NCBI GenBank assembly: GCA_017307865.1
Contig: JAFKGE010000042.1
Coordinates: 1 to 48,300, forward strand
DNA from: Burkholderiales bacterium
GTDB taxonomy: Bacteria; Pseudomonadota; Gammaproteobacteria; Burkholderiales; Burkholderiaceae_C
Direction: 5' to 3'
DNA length: 48,300 nt
Each line of letters opens with the position of its first letter. Positions within the stretch are counted from its first letter, which is position 1. The notes under the pieces are model-generated. The model made no database searches. It saw only the letters and a list, made by a program, of their open reading frames with translations, and was not told where the DNA came from. The position numbers and the translations under genes were made by a program. Shown piece after piece: positions 10,104 through 19,613 of this stretch.

Positions 10104-10637
10104 ATGTCACGTATCGCAAAAATGGGTGTGTCCGTGCCGGCAGGCGTGGACGTCAAGCTCGGTGACGAGCAGATCACCGTCAAGGGCAGCGGCGGCGAGC
10201 TGAAGCTGGCCGCCAATCCGCTGGTCAAGGTCGCCGCCAACGGCGCCAACCTGAGTTTCGCGCCGGCCGACGAGTCGCGCGAGGCCAACGCCATGAGCGG
10301 CACCATGCGCCAGCTGGTCAACAACATGGTGGTGGGCGTCAGCAAAGGCTTCGAGAAGAAGCTGACCCTGGTCGGCGTGGGTTTCCGCGCGCAGGCGCAG
10401 GGCAACAAGCTGAACCTGTCGATCGGCTATTCGCACCCCGTCAACTTCGACATGCCGGCCGGCCTGAAGGTCGAGACCCCGGCGCCGACCGAGATCGTCG
10501 TCAAGGGCGCCGATCGCCAGGCCGTCGGCCAGATGGCTGCCGTGATCCGCGCCGCTCGTCCGCCCGAGCCCTACAAGGGCAAGGGCATCCGCTATGCGGA
10601 CGAGAAGGTGGTGATCAAGGAAACCAAGAAGAAATAA
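10104..10637 (+). CDS. rplF: 50S ribosomal protein L6
   Basis: 177 residues, beginning [19 protein letters not shown]. The C-terminal RNA-binding motif [20 protein letters not shown] is present. It lies 12 bp after rpsH with AAGGAGA-type spacing. Confidence 0.98.
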   Translation: MSRIAKMGVSVPAGVDVKLGDEQITVKGSGGELKLAANPLVKVAANGANLSFAPADESREANAMSGTMRQLVNNMVVGVSKGFEKKLTLVGVGFRAQAQGNKLNLSIGYSHPVNFDMPAGLKVETPAPTEIVVKGADRQAVGQMAAVIRAARPPEPYKGKGIRYADEKVVIKETKKK

Positions 10638-10648
10638 GGACCTGCATC

Positions 10649-11014
10649 ATGATGACCAAGAAAGAGCAGCGTCTTCGCCGTGCCCGCCAGACGCGCATCC
10701 GCATCGCGACGCAAGGCGTGGCCCGCCTGACCGTCAACCGCACCAACCTGCACATTTACGCCACCGTCATTTCCGGCGATGGCGCCAAGGTGCTGGCCAG
10801 CGCTTCCACGGCCGAGGCCGAGATGCGCCAGCAGCTGGGTGCCGCGGGCAAGGGCGCCAATGTGGCGGCCGCCCAGGTGATCGGCAAGCGCATCGCCGAG
10901 CGTGCCAAGGCCGCCGGCGTCGAGCAGGTGGCGTTCGACCGCGCGGGTTTTGCGTATCACGGCCGCGTCAAGGCGCTGGCCGAAGCGGCCCGTGAAGCGG
11001 GTCTGCAGTTCTGA
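10649..11014 (+). CDS. rplR: 50S ribosomal protein L18
   Basis: 121 residues. It binds 5S rRNA with L5. [16 protein letters not shown] and the end [20 protein letters not shown] are typical. Two ATG codons in a row open the gene, and either could be used. Confidence 0.98.
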   Translation: MMTKKEQRLRRARQTRIRIATQGVARLTVNRTNLHIYATVISGDGAKVLASASTAEAEMRQQLGAAGKGANVAAAQVIGKRIAERAKAAGVEQVAFDRAGFAYHGRVKALAEAAREAGLQF

Positions 11015-11031
11015 TTGCGAGGACGGACAAG

Positions 11032-11553
11032 ATGGCAAGGTTTCAGGCAAGAACGCAAGGTGACGGTCCGGAGGACGGCCTGCGCGAGAAGATGATTTCG
11101 GTCAACCGTGTGACCAAGGTGGTCAAGGGCGGCCGGATTCTGGGTTTTGCCGCGCTCACCGTGGTGGGCGATGGCGACGGCCGTGTCGGCATGGGCAAGG
11201 GCAAGTCCAAGGAAGTGCCCGCCGCCGTGCAGAAGGCCATGGACGAGGCGCGCCGCAATCTGCGCAAGGTCTCGCTCAAGGACGGCACCATCCACCACAA
11301 CGTGACGGGCCACCACGGCGCCGCCACCGTGATGATGGCGCCCGCGCCGCGCGGCACCGGCATCATCGCCGGTGGCCCGATGCGCGCCGTGTTCGAGGTG
11401 CTGGGCATCACCGACATCGTGGCCAAGAGCCACGGCACGTCCAACCCCTACAACATGGTGCGTGCGACGCTGGATGCGCTGAACAACTGCACCACGGCCT
11501 CCGAAGTGGCGGCCAAGCGCGGCAAGTCGGTCGAAGACATCTTCGCCGCCTGA
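11032..11553 (+). CDS. rpsE: 30S ribosomal protein S5
   Basis: 173 residues. S5 contributes to translational fidelity near the A site. The double-stranded-RNA-binding fold is seen as [19 protein letters not shown], and [17 protein letters not shown] and [19 protein letters not shown] are conserved. Confidence 0.98.
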   Translation: MARFQARTQGDGPEDGLREKMISVNRVTKVVKGGRILGFAALTVVGDGDGRVGMGKGKSKEVPAAVQKAMDEARRNLRKVSLKDGTIHHNVTGHHGAATVMMAPAPRGTGIIAGGPMRAVFEVLGITDIVAKSHGTSNPYNMVRATLDALNNCTTASEVAAKRGKSVEDIFAA

Positions 11554-11564
11554 GGAGTGATGGC

Positions 11565-11750
11565 ATGACACAGCAAACCAAGACCGTCAAGGTCCAACTG
11601 GTGCGCAGCCCCATCGGCTGCAAAGAGGACCACCGTGCCACCGTGCGCGGCCTGGGCCTGCGCAAGGTCAACAGCGTGCGCGAGCTGCAGGACACGCCCG
11701 CGGTGCGCGGCATGATCAACAAGATCGACTACCTGGTCCGCATCGTCTAA
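11565..11750 (+). CDS. rpmD: 50S ribosomal protein L30
   Basis: 61 residues of the short bacterial form: [19 protein letters not shown], then [20 protein letters not shown]. It lies 11 bp after rpsE and 12 bp before rplO. Confidence 0.97.
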   Translation: MTQQTKTVKVQLVRSPIGCKEDHRATVRGLGLRKVNSVRELQDTPAVRGMINKIDYLVRIV

Positions 11751-11762
11751 GGAATTTGCGAC

Positions 11763-12194
11763 ATGGAACTCAACAGCATCAAACCCGGTGACGGCGCCAA
11801 GCGCGCGCGCCGCCGCGTCGGGCGCGGCATCGGCTCGGGCCTGGGCAAGACCGCCGGTCGTGGCCACAAGGGCCAGAAGTCGCGTTCGGGCGGCTACCAC
11901 AAGGTCGGCTTCGAAGGCGGCCAGATGCCCATGCAGCGTCGCCTGCCCAAGCGTGGCTTCAAGTCCGCTTCGCTCAAGTACAACGCCGAGATCACGCTGT
12001 CCGAGCTCGATCGCCTGGGCCAGGCCGAGGTGAACCTGCTCACGCTCAAGCAGGCAGGGCTGGTGCGCGAGCTGGCGCGCGTGGTCAAGGTCATCAAGAG
12101 CGGCGAGCTGACGCGCGCGGTCAAGCTGACCGGCATCGGCGCCACCGCGGGTGCCAAGGCAGCCATCGAGGCGGCCGGCGGCGCGCTGGCCTGA
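11763..12194 (+). CDS. rplO: 50S ribosomal protein L15
   Basis: 143 residues beginning [20 protein letters not shown]. The Gly/Arg/Lys-rich N-terminal extension enters the ribosome core ([20 protein letters not shown]). [17 protein letters not shown] is diagnostic. Confidence 0.98.
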   Translation: MELNSIKPGDGAKRARRRVGRGIGSGLGKTAGRGHKGQKSRSGGYHKVGFEGGQMPMQRRLPKRGFKSASLKYNAEITLSELDRLGQAEVNLLTLKQAGLVRELARVVKVIKSGELTRAVKLTGIGATAGAKAAIEAAGGALA

Positions 12195-12224
12195 ACGCGG
12201 CCAAACCCCAAGTGAAGGACTGAA

Positions 12225-13544
12225 GTGGCCACGGGCGCAAACCAAGTCGCAAAGACAGGCAAGTACGGCGATCTGCGCCGCCGCCTGTTCTTTTTGCTGG
12301 GCGCACTGGTCGTGTACCGGATCGGTGCGCACATTCCCGTGCCCGGCATCAATCCGGACCAGTTGCGTCAACTGTTCCAGAGCCAGCAGGGCGGCATCCT
12401 CAACCTGTTCAACATGTTCTCGGGCGGGGCGCTGTCGCGCTTCACCGTGTTCGCGCTGGGCATCATGCCGTACATCTCGGCGTCGATCATTTTCCAGTTG
12501 ATGGTCTACGTCGTGCCCGCGCTCGAGGCGATCAAGAAAGAGGGCCAGGCCGGGCAGCGCAAGATCACGCAGTACACGCGCTACGCCACGCTGGGCCTGT
12601 CGATGTTCCAGTCCTTCGGCATCGCCGTGGCGCTGGAGGCCTCGCAGGGCCTGGTCATCAGCCCGGGCTGGGGCTTTCGCCTGACGGCGGTGGTCAGCCT
12701 GACGGCGGGCAGCCTGTTCCTGATGTGGCTGGGCGAGCAGATCACCGAGCGCGGTCTGGGCAACGGCATCTCGATCCTGATCTTCGCGGGCATCGCGGCC
12801 GGCCTGCCGGGCGCCGTGGGCGGATTGGCGGAGCTGGTGCGCACGGGCGCCATGAGCATCATCGTGGCTCTGTTCATCGTCGCCGTGGTGTGCCTGGTGA
12901 CCTACTTCGTGGTGTTCGTCGAACGTGGCCAGCGCAAGATCCTGGTCAACTACGCGCGCCGCCAGGTGGGCAACAAGGTGTACGGGGGACAGTCCTCGCA
13001 CCTGCCGCTGAAGCTGAACATGGCCGGCGTGATTCCGCCCATCTTCGCCTCGTCGATCATCCTGCTGCCGGCCACGGTGGTGGGCTGGTTCAGCACCGGC
13101 GACTCGATGCTGTGGCTCAAGGACATCGCCTCGACGCTGTCGCCGGGCCAGCCGATCTACGTGCTGCTGTATGCGACGGCGATCATCTTTTTCTGCTTCT
13201 TCTACACGGCGCTGGTGTTCAACAGCCGCGAAACCGCCGACAACCTGAAGAAGAGCGGGGCGTTCATTCCGGGCATTCGTCCGGGCGAGCAGACCGCCAA
13301 GTACATCGACAAGATCCTGATGCGGCTGACGCTGGTGGGCGCCATCTACGTGACGCTGGTCTGCCTGCTGCCCGAGTTCCTGATCTTGCGCTACAACGTG
13401 CCGTTCTATTTTGGCGGCACCTCGTTGCTGATTCTGGTGGTGGTCACCATGGACTTCATGGCCCAGGTGCAGAACTACATGATGAGCCAGCAATACGAGT
13501 CGCTGCTCAAGAAGGCCAACTTCAAGACCACGCTCGGCGGCTGA
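12225..13544 (+). CDS. secY: Protein translocase channel subunit SecY
   Basis: 439 residues with GTG start at 12225, preceded by aaggact. Ten transmembrane segments are expected and the hydrophobic pattern fits. Family blocks include [34 protein letters not shown] and [20 protein letters not shown], plus [20 protein letters not shown] near the C-terminus. It closes the spc operon as usual and forms the SecYEG channel in the inner membrane. No infA follows, and rpmJ starts 92 bp downstream. Confidence 0.98.
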   Translation: MATGANQVAKTGKYGDLRRRLFFLLGALVVYRIGAHIPVPGINPDQLRQLFQSQQGGILNLFNMFSGGALSRFTVFALGIMPYISASIIFQLMVYVVPALEAIKKEGQAGQRKITQYTRYATLGLSMFQSFGIAVALEASQGLVISPGWGFRLTAVVSLTAGSLFLMWLGEQITERGLGNGISILIFAGIAAGLPGAVGGLAELVRTGAMSIIVALFIVAVVCLVTYFVVFVERGQRKILVNYARRQVGNKVYGGQSSHLPLKLNMAGVIPPIFASSIILLPATVVGWFSTGDSMLWLKDIASTLSPGQPIYVLLYATAIIFFCFFYTALVFNSRETADNLKKSGAFIPGIRPGEQTAKYIDKILMRLTLVGAIYVTLVCLLPEFLILRYNVPFYFGGTSLLILVVVTMDFMAQVQNYMMSQQYESLLKKANFKTTLGG

Positions 13545-13636
13545 GTGCCAGCTTTGCTAGTGGTTTCGCCAACGTCAACATGATTGCCGTCCAACAGGGC
13601 CTGGGGCCCCGGACACAAGGGTTTTAGGAGAATGAA

Positions 13637-13750
13637 ATGAGAGTGTCAGCTTCGGTCAAGAAAATTTGCCGTAACTGCAAGATCATCCGTCGCAAGGGTG
13701 TGGTTCGCGTCATCTGCACCGACCCGCGTCACAAGCAGCGCCAGGGCTGA
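13637..13750 (+). CDS. rpmJ: 50S ribosomal protein L36
   Basis: 37 residues: [20 protein letters not shown], then [17 protein letters not shown]. The zinc ligands C11, C14, C27 and H32 are all present, so this is the zinc-binding form. A ribosome site (ttaggag) precedes the ATG. It opens the alpha operon and precedes rpsM. Confidence 0.97.
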   Translation: MRVSASVKKICRNCKIIRRKGVVRVICTDPRHKQRQG

Positions 13751-13791
13751 GCCCCGCCTGCCGGTCAGATAGTTCAAGAGGACATACCCAC

Positions 13792-14157
13792 ATGGCACGT
13801 ATTGCTGGTATCAACATTCCGCCGCATCAGCACACCGAGATCGGTCTGACGGCGATCTTCGGCATCGGTCGCACCCGCGCGCGCGAAATCTGCGAGGCCT
13901 GCGGCATTGCGTACTCCAAGAAGGTCAAGGACCTGACGGACGCCGACCAGGAAAAGATCCGCGACCAGATCGCCAAGTACACCATCGAGGGCGACCTGCG
14001 CCGCGAAACCACGATGAACATCAAGCGCTTGATGGACATCGGCTGCTACCGGGGCTTCCGCCACCGCCGTGGCCTGCCGATGCGCGGTCAGCGCACGCGC
14101 ACCAATGCGCGCACCCGCAAGGGCCCGCGCAAGGCCGCCCAGTCGCTGAAGAAATAA
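13792..14157 (+). CDS. rpsM: 30S ribosomal protein S13
   Basis: 121 residues beginning [20 protein letters not shown]. The helix-two-turn-helix core and the basic C-terminal tail ([20 protein letters not shown]) contact the P-site tRNA and 16S rRNA. It lies 41 bp after rpmJ. Confidence 0.98.
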   Translation: MARIAGINIPPHQHTEIGLTAIFGIGRTRAREICEACGIAYSKKVKDLTDADQEKIRDQIAKYTIEGDLRRETTMNIKRLMDIGCYRGFRHRRGLPMRGQRTRTNARTRKGPRKAAQSLKK

Positions 14158-14175
14158 TCAAGGAACCGTTCAAAC

Positions 14176-14580
14176 ATGGCCAAAGCTCCTGCCAGCAACG
14201 CCGCGCAACGCGTGCGCAAGAAGATCCGCAAGAACATCGCGGACGGCATTGCCCACGTGCACGCGTCGTTCAACAACACCATCATCACCATCACCGACCG
14301 CCAGGGCAACGCCTTGTCGTGGGCCTCGTCGGGTGGCCAGGGTTTCAAGGGTTCGCGCAAGTCGACGCCGTTCGCCGCCCAGGTGGCCTCCGAAGTGGCC
14401 GGCCGCGCGGCCATCGACCAGGGCATCAAGAACCTGGACGTCGAGATCAAGGGCCCGGGCCCGGGTCGTGAATCCTCGGTGCGCGCGCTGGCGGCACTGG
14501 GCATTCGCATCAACTCGATTTCGGACGTGACGCCGGTGCCGCACAACGGCTGCCGGCCGCAAAAGCGCCGTCGGATTTGA
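14176..14580 (+). CDS. rpsK: 30S ribosomal protein S11
   Basis: 134 residues. S11 forms part of the mRNA exit region of the platform. The blocks [34 protein letters not shown] and the end [16 protein letters not shown] are conserved. It is followed by an unusually long structured gap before rpsD. Confidence 0.98.
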   Translation: MAKAPASNAAQRVRKKIRKNIADGIAHVHASFNNTIITITDRQGNALSWASSGGQGFKGSRKSTPFAAQVASEVAGRAAIDQGIKNLDVEIKGPGPGRESSVRALAALGIRINSISDVTPVPHNGCRPQKRRRI

Positions 14581-14590
14581 CGAATGGTTC

Positions 14591-14684
14591 GACACGGCGT
14601 TGCTTCGCGCGCCGTGTCCCTGCTTTTCCAAGACCACTGCCGTGATCGATTGAATCACGGCTCCCACGGCGGAAATGGCCGTGG
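14591..14684 (+). promoter_or_regulatory. Three consecutive hairpins in the rpsK-rpsD gap (possible S4 control leader)
   Basis: Three perfect inverted repeats follow one another in the 129-bp gap. They are gacacggcg/cgccgtgtc (14591-14618), ccgtgat/atcacgg (14640-14660) and ccacggc/gccgtgg (14664-14684). The last ends 25 bp before the GTG of rpsD. S4 is the alpha-operon feedback repressor in E. coli, so a leader in front of rpsD could be an S4 target. That role is inferred. Confidence 0.5.
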
Positions 14685-14709
14685 CAGATGAATTTAAAAG
14701 GAAGCTCAC

Positions 14710-15333
14710 GTGGCACGCTATCTCGGCCCCAAGGCCAAACTCTCCCGCCGTGAAGGCACCGACCTGTTCCTGAAGAGCGCGCGCCGCTCGATCACCGACA
14801 AGGTCAAGTTCGAATCCAAGCCCGGCCAGCATGGCCGCACCTCGGGCCAGCGCACCTCCGACTACGGCCTGCAGCTGCGCGAGAAGCAGAAGGTCAAGCG
14901 CATGTACGGCGTGCTCGAAAAGCAGTTCCGCCGCTACTTCGCCGAGGCCGAGCGCCGTCGTGGCAACACCGGCTCCAACCTGCTGTCGCTGCTGGAGTCG
15001 CGCCTGGACAACGTGGTTTACCGCATGGGCTTCGGCTCCACCCGCGCCGAGGCGCGCCAATTGGTGTCGCACAAGGCGGTCACCGTCAATGGCCAGCCGG
15101 TCAACATCCCGTCGTACCTGGTCAAGGCCGGCGACGTGGTGGCCGTGCGCGAGAAGTCCAAGAAGCAGACGCGCGTGCTCGAGGCGCTGCAACTGGCCGG
15201 CCAGGTGGGCTTTCCGGGTTGGGTCGAGGTCAATGCCGACAAGGCCGAGGGAACGTTCAAGAAGGTGCCCGACCGCGACGAATTCGGCGCGGACATCAAC
15301 GAATCGCTGATCGTCGAACTGTACTCGCGCTGA
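14710..15333 (+). CDS. rpsD: 30S ribosomal protein S4
   Basis: 207 residues with GTG start at 14710, preceded by aaaaggaagctcac. S4 is a primary 16S rRNA-binding protein. The N-terminal [20 protein letters not shown] and the S4 RNA-binding domain (about 97-160, [20 protein letters not shown] and [19 protein letters not shown]) are present. It is the short form without N-terminal zinc cysteines. Confidence 0.98.
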   Translation: MARYLGPKAKLSRREGTDLFLKSARRSITDKVKFESKPGQHGRTSGQRTSDYGLQLREKQKVKRMYGVLEKQFRRYFAEAERRRGNTGSNLLSLLESRLDNVVYRMGFGSTRAEARQLVSHKAVTVNGQPVNIPSYLVKAGDVVAVREKSKKQTRVLEALQLAGQVGFPGWVEVNADKAEGTFKKVPDRDEFGADINESLIVELYSR

Positions 15334-15364
15334 TTCTTGCGCGCCCACCGACGCACCCAGTTCC

Positions 15365-15386
15365 AGCCCGCCATCCCTGGCGGGCT
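15365..15386 (+). promoter_or_regulatory. Hairpin in the rpsD-rpoA gap
   Basis: An 8-bp perfect stem, agcccgcc/ggcgggct, with a 6-nt loop lies in the 113-bp gap. No T-run follows. It may tune rpoA relative to the upstream genes by partial termination or RNA processing. Confidence 0.35.
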
Positions 15387-15446
15387 TGGCGCTTCACCAG
15401 CCTTACCGGTGTAACGAGCCGGGGGTATTGAGAGGAAGTCTGAAGA

Positions 15447-16439
15447 ATGCAAAGCCAATTGCTGAAACCCAAAGCCATCAACGTCGAGCCCCTGGGCGAG
15501 CACAAGGCCAAGGTCACGCTCGAACCCTTCGAGCGTGGCTACGGGCACACCCTGGGCAACGCGCTGCGCCGCGTGCTGCTGTCGTCCATGGTGGGCTATG
15601 CCCCCACCGAGGTGACGATCGCCGGCGTGGTGCACGAATACTCCAGCATCGACGGCGTCCAGGAGGACGTGGTCAACCTGCTGCTGAACCTCAAGGGCGT
15701 GGTGTTCAAGCTGCACAACCGCGACGAGGTCACGCTCAGCCTGCGCAAGGACGGCGAAGGCGTCGTCACCGCGGCCGACATCCAGACCCCGCACGATGTC
15801 GAGATCGTCAACCCGCAGCACGTCATCGCCAACCTGTCGCACGGCGGCAAGCTGGACATGCAGATCAAGGTCGAGACCGGCCGCGGCTACGTGCCCGGCA
15901 CGCTGCGCCGCTACGCCGACGAAGCCACCAAGTCGATCGGCCGCATCGTGCTCGATGCCTCCTACTCGCCGGTCAAGCGCGTCAGCTACGCGGTCGAGAA
16001 CGCGCGCGTCGAGCAGCGCACCGACCTGGACAAGCTGGTGATGGAGATCGAGACCAACGGCGCCATCACCGCCGAGGAAGCCGTGCGTGCCTCGGCCAAG
16101 ATCCTGGTCGAGCAGCTGGCGGTGTTCGCTCAGTTGGAAGGCCCCGAGCTGGGCGGCATCCTGGAGCCCACCCCGCCGCGCGGCGGGCAACAGTTCGACC
16201 CGATCCTGCTGCGTCCGGTCGACGAGCTGGAGCTGACGGTGCGCTCGGCCAACTGCCTGAAGGCCGAGAACATCTACTACATCGGCGATCTGATCCAGCG
16301 CACCGAAAACGAGCTGCTCAAGACCCCCAACCTGGGCCGCAAGTCGCTCAACGAGATCAAGGAAGTGCTGGCCTCGCGTGGCCTCACCCTGGGCATGAAG
16401 CTCGAAAACTGGCCCCCGTCGGGACTGGACAAGCGCTGA
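15447..16439 (+). CDS. rpoA: RNA polymerase alpha subunit
   Basis: 330 residues. The N-terminal dimerisation domain carries [20 protein letters not shown]. The C-terminal domain, which contacts UP elements and activators, carries [20 protein letters not shown] and [20 protein letters not shown] strong ribosome site, gagaggaag, precedes the ATG. The 3' end and stop overlap a half copy of the family 1 repeat. Confidence 0.98.
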   Translation: MQSQLLKPKAINVEPLGEHKAKVTLEPFERGYGHTLGNALRRVLLSSMVGYAPTEVTIAGVVHEYSSIDGVQEDVVNLLLNLKGVVFKLHNRDEVTLSLRKDGEGVVTAADIQTPHDVEIVNPQHVIANLSHGGKLDMQIKVETGRGYVPGTLRRYADEATKSIGRIVLDASYSPVKRVSYAVENARVEQRTDLDKLVMEIETNGAITAEEAVRASAKILVEQLAVFAQLEGPELGGILEPTPPRGGQQFDPILLRPVDELELTVRSANCLKAENIYYIGDLIQRTENELLKTPNLGRKSLNEIKEVLASRGLTLGMKLENWPPSGLDKR

Positions 16440-16460
16440 CAGCTATTGATTTCATAGTAG
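16428..16460 (-). repeat. Partial family 1 repeat at the rpoA stop codon
   Basis: aagcgctgacagctattgat matches the right half of the family 1 consensus (aagcgccagcagctatcaaa). It covers the last rpoA codons and the stop. The left half is missing or is rpoA coding sequence, so this may be a remnant or chance. Confidence 0.4.
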
Positions 16461-16544
16461 TCGCCCATCCATGGGCGGCATTTCGTGCACCAGGCCGTAC
16501 CTGATCCGGCGGCCTGCACAACAAGGCAAGAAAGGAAAAGCACC

Positions 16545-16931
16545 ATGCGACACGGTCACGGCCTGCGCAAACTCAACCGCACCAGCTCGCATCGCCTGGC
16601 GATGCTGCGCAACATGATGAACTCGCTGATCGCCCACGAGGCGATCAAGACCACGGTCCCCAAGGCCAAGGAACTGCGCCGCGTGATCGAGCCCATGATC
16701 ACCCTGGCCAAGAACGACAGCGTGGCCAACCGCCGCCTGGCCTTTGCCCGCCTGCGCGACGACGCCAGCGTGGCCAAGCTGTTCGCCGACCTGGGCCCGC
16801 GCTTCAAGACCCGCCCGGGCGGCTACACGCGCATCCTGAAGATGGGCTTTCGCGTCGGCGACAACGCCCCCATGGCCTTCGTCGAGCTGCTCGATCGCCC
16901 CGAGACGGGCGACGAACCCAAGGCCGAATAA
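16545..16931 (+). CDS. rplQ: 50S ribosomal protein L17
   Basis: 128 residues beginning [20 protein letters not shown]. The ATG at 16545 is preceded by agaaaggaaaagcacc. The upstream in-frame ATG at 16485 would add 20 residues absent from the family. It is the last gene of the alpha operon. Confidence 0.98.
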   Translation: MRHGHGLRKLNRTSSHRLAMLRNMMNSLIAHEAIKTTVPKAKELRRVIEPMITLAKNDSVANRRLAFARLRDDASVAKLFADLGPRFKTRPGGYTRILKMGFRVGDNAPMAFVELLDRPETGDEPKAE

Positions 16932-16939
16932 ATATCGGT

Positions 16940-16945
16940 TATAAT
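16940..16945 (+). promoter_or_regulatory. Putative -10 box for the initiator tRNA
   Basis: A consensus TATAAT lies 11 bp before the first tRNA base. The matching -35 region overlaps the end of rplQ and is weak. Read-through from rplQ is also possible. Confidence 0.5.
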
Positions 16946-16956
16946 TTCAAGCTTGC

Positions 16957-17033
<77 letters not shown>

Positions 17034-17044
17034 GGTTTCTGATC

Positions 17045-17072
17045 AAAAAGGCCGCCTTCGGGCGGCTTTTTT
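17045..17072 (+). terminator. Intrinsic terminator after tRNA-fMet
   Basis: gccgcc-ttcg-ggcggc with a stable UUCG tetraloop, followed by six T and preceded by a run of A. It ends the ribosomal/tRNA transcript. Confidence 0.93.
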
Positions 17073-17134
17073 GTGGCCTGAACGGACAGCTGCAGGACGG
17101 ATTCGTGCGTGGAAACCCTGCTGCCAGCCATGCC

Positions 17135-17178
17135 TTGCCCCAGGTCAAGGTGACAAGTGCGCGCGGCTGGGGCATAAA
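17135..17178 (+). promoter_or_regulatory. Possible Anr/FNR-type box and -10 element upstream of the cbb3 operon
   Basis: ttgccccaggtcaa (17135-17148) matches 7 of the 10 defined positions of TTGAT-N4-ATCAA. It lies 24 bp before cataaa (17173-17178), close to the class II FNR arrangement. The distance to the first codon is long (about 125 nt leader). The match is suggestive only. Low-oxygen control of cbb3 operons by FNR-family proteins is well established. Confidence 0.35.
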
Positions 17179-17304
17179 CGGGGCCGCGCGCGGTGAGCAC
17201 GGGTTCTGGGTCCGTGCCCGGGCGCGCCAACGCATCGGGATGATTGGGCGCGGGTCGTTCACCGGCCCCATGCGGTGGCCGACAATCTCATAGGACTCAA
17301 AACC

Positions 17305-18960
17305 ATGGACAGCGCCCTGTTGAGCCTGCTGGCAGCCTTTCTGCTGTCGTTGCTGGGTTTATTTGCCTTCATCTGGTCGCTCCGAAAAGGCCTGCTGGTC
17401 GAAAACGTCCGGGCGGCCTCGGCCATCTTCCTCAAGGGCGAGATCGGGCGGGTGGACGATCCGGCGCTCAAGCCGGCGGGGCAGGCCAGCCTGCAGGCCG
17501 CTGCGGTCGAGCCGGGCGACACGGTGCACCCCCCCGATGCCGAGGAGCTGGAGGAGCGCCTGGCGGCCGACCGTTCGAGTGCGTTTCCGGTCTTCATGTT
17601 CATCAGCTTCGCCTGCATGTGGCTGCTGTTCGGCGGCATCGCGGGCCTGACCGCCTCGCTGAAGCTGCATTGGCCCGATTGGCTGGTGAGCGAGGCGTGG
17701 ATGACCTTCGGGCGCATGCGCACCATGCACCTGACGGCCGTGCTCTACGGCTGGATCACCAACGCCGAGCTGGGCATCATCATCTGGCTGATGCCGCGCC
17801 TCTTGCGTCGCCCGCTGATGGGGCCGATGTGGATCATGCTGGGCGGCGCGCTGGTCAACGTCGCCATTGCCAGCGGCGTCGGCGCCATCGGCGCGGGCTG
17901 GACGGACGGCCTGGAGTACCTCGAAATGCCCTGGCAGATCGGGATCTTCTTTGCCGCCGGCATGATCTGCATCATCGGCCCGGTGATCTACACGCTGGTC
18001 AATCGCCGGGTCGAGTCGCTGTACGTGACCACCTGGTACCACACCGCGGCGCTGCTGTGGATCACGCTGCTGTTCATCGTCGGCAAGGTGCCGGGCGTGC
18101 AGTTCGGCGTGCAGCAGGCGGCCATGAACTGGTGGTACGGCCACAACGTGCTGGGCCTGTGGTTCACGCCGGTCGCCGTGGGCGCCATCTACTATTTTCT
18201 GCCCAAGATCATTGCGCGGCCCATCCGCTCGTACAACCTGTCCATCCTGGGCTTCTGGACGCTGGCCTTCTTTTACGCCCAGGTCGGCGGCCACCATCTG
18301 GTGGGCGGGCCGGTGCCGGGCTGGCTGGTCACGCTGTCCATCGTGCAGAGCATGATGATGATCATCCCGGTGCTGGCTTTCGGCATCAACATGGCGCTGA
18401 CGATGAGGGGGCGCATGCACCTGGCGCGCTATTCGCCCGTGCTGCGCTTCATGATGTTCGGTGGCTTCATGTACCTGATGTCGTCCCTGCAGGGCTCGTT
18501 CGAGGCCTTGCGCTCGGTGCAGAAGGTGGCGCATTTCACGCACTACACCGTGGCCCATGCGCACCTGGGCGCCTACGGCTTCGTCACCATGGTGCTGTTT
18601 GGCGCCATCTATTTCATGATGCCGCGCATCCTGCACCACGAGTGGCCGTTTCCCAAGCTGATCTCCTGGCACTTCTGGCTGGCCAGCATCGGCATCCTGA
18701 TCTATTTCGTGTTCCTGAGCTATGGCGGGTGGCTGCAGGGCCTGGCGATGCTGGACCCGGCCAGGCCGTTCATCGAGTCGGTCCGGGTCACGATCCCCTA
18801 CCTGGAGTGGCGCAGCGTCGGCGGCAGCCTGATGGTGGCCAGCCACGTGGTGTTCGTTCTGCACTTCCTGGCCATGGTGCTGCACATGGGCCCCAATCGG
18901 GTCGGTGCGGCGCTGTTCTCGACCCAGGCCCAGGCCATGGAGGCGGTCAATGGAAAATGA
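17305..18960 (+). CDS. ccoN: cbb3-type cytochrome c oxidase subunit I with an N-terminal CcoS-like extension
   Basis: 551 residues. This is the catalytic subunit of a high-affinity terminal oxidase in the inner membrane. Ligands seen are H142 (TMHLTAVLYGW) and H420 for low-spin haem b, H280 (WYGHN), H330 and H331 for CuB, Y324 as the cross-linked tyrosine, and H418 for haem b3 (VAHAHLGAYG). Residues 1-95 are extra. A transmembrane helix followed by FIWSLRKGLLVENVRAA, FLKGEIGRVDDP and an acidic linker resembles the small assembly protein CcoS fused in front of CcoN. The usual HHLHYT motif reads HHLVGG here. ATG 17305 is preferred (aggac upstream). GTG 17275 in the same frame would add 10 residues. 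Confidence 0.92.
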   Translation: MDSALLSLLAAFLLSLLGLFAFIWSLRKGLLVENVRAASAIFLKGEIGRVDDPALKPAGQASLQAAAVEPGDTVHPPDAEELEERLAADRSSAFPVFMFISFACMWLLFGGIAGLTASLKLHWPDWLVSEAWMTFGRMRTMHLTAVLYGWITNAELGIIIWLMPRLLRRPLMGPMWIMLGGALVNVAIASGVGAIGAGWTDGLEYLEMPWQIGIFFAAGMICIIGPVIYTLVNRRVESLYVTTWYHTAALLWITLLFIVGKVPGVQFGVQQAAMNWWYGHNVLGLWFTPVAVGAIYYFLPKIIARPIRSYNLSILGFWTLAFFYAQVGGHHLVGGPVPGWLVTLSIVQSMMMIIPVLAFGINMALTMRGRMHLARYSPVLRFMMFGGFMYLMSSLQGSFEALRSVQKVAHFTHYTVAHAHLGAYGFVTMVLFGAIYFMMPRILHHEWPFPKLISWHFWLASIGILIYFVFLSYGGWLQGLAMLDPARPFIESVRVTIPYLEWRSVGGSLMVASHVVFVLHFLAMVLHMGPNRVGAALFSTQAQAMEAVNGK

Positions 18961-19600
18961 AGTCAAGCTGACTGCGGGCGCGATGGTGACCTTTGCCATC
19001 GCTGTCACGGCCCTGGTGATCCTGCCGTTCATTCAGGTGCATGACGTGAAGGCGCCCGAAGGGCTGAAGCCCTATACCACGGCCGAGCTGCGCGGGCGTT
19101 CGGTCTACATCTCCAACGGCTGCATGTACTGCCACAGCCAGCAGCCGCGCTCCGAAAGCTTTGCCCCCGCCGATGCCAAACGGGGCTGGGGGCGCGCTTC
19201 GGTGCCGGGCGACTACGTCTACGACCGGCCGCACCTCCTGGGCAGCATGCGCACCGGCCCCGACTTGCTCAACATCGGCGTGCGCCAGCCGAGCAAGGAC
19301 TGGCAACTGGGGCACCTGTATCAGCCGCGTGCCTATGTGCCGGGCTCCATCATGCCGTCCTACCCCTATCTGTTCGACGTCAAGGACAAGGCCGATCCCG
19401 ATGAGCAGGTGGTGAACCTGCCACCCGACTACGCGCCGCAGGGCAAGGTGGTGGTGCCCAAGCCGGAGGCGCTGGATCTGGTCAAGTACCTGCAATCCCT
19501 CAAGCGCAACTATCCGATTCTGCCGCCCGAGCCGCAGGCCGCGGGCGGCGCCAAGACCTCCGCGGCACCGGCGCCTGGCAAATCTCCAGCCGCGTCTTGA
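18950..19600 (+). CDS. ccoO: cbb3-type cytochrome c oxidase subunit II (mono-haem)
   Basis: 216 residues: one N-terminal transmembrane anchor (about 9-27) and a periplasmic mono-haem cytochrome c domain. The haem site is C58-M-Y-C61-H62 followed by SQQPRSES, as in CcoO. SIMPSYPYLF supplies the likely methionine ligand. The ATG at 18950 overlaps the end of ccoN by 11 bp, which indicates translational coupling. The Ala/Pro/Lys-rich tail is longer than usual. Confidence 0.95.
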   Translation: MENEVKLTAGAMVTFAIAVTALVILPFIQVHDVKAPEGLKPYTTAELRGRSVYISNGCMYCHSQQPRSESFAPADAKRGWGRASVPGDYVYDRPHLLGSMRTGPDLLNIGVRQPSKDWQLGHLYQPRAYVPGSIMPSYPYLFDVKDKADPDEQVVNLPPDYAPQGKVVVPKPEALDLVKYLQSLKRNYPILPPEPQAAGGAKTSAAPAPGKSPAAS

Positions 19601-19613
19601 AAGGACCGAAGTC

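Noticed and set aside
16457-16520. Hairpins in the rpoA-rplQ gap as a terminator
   Set aside because: cgccca/tgggcg and a longer gtgca/tgcac structure exist, but no T-run follows and rplQ belongs to the operon.
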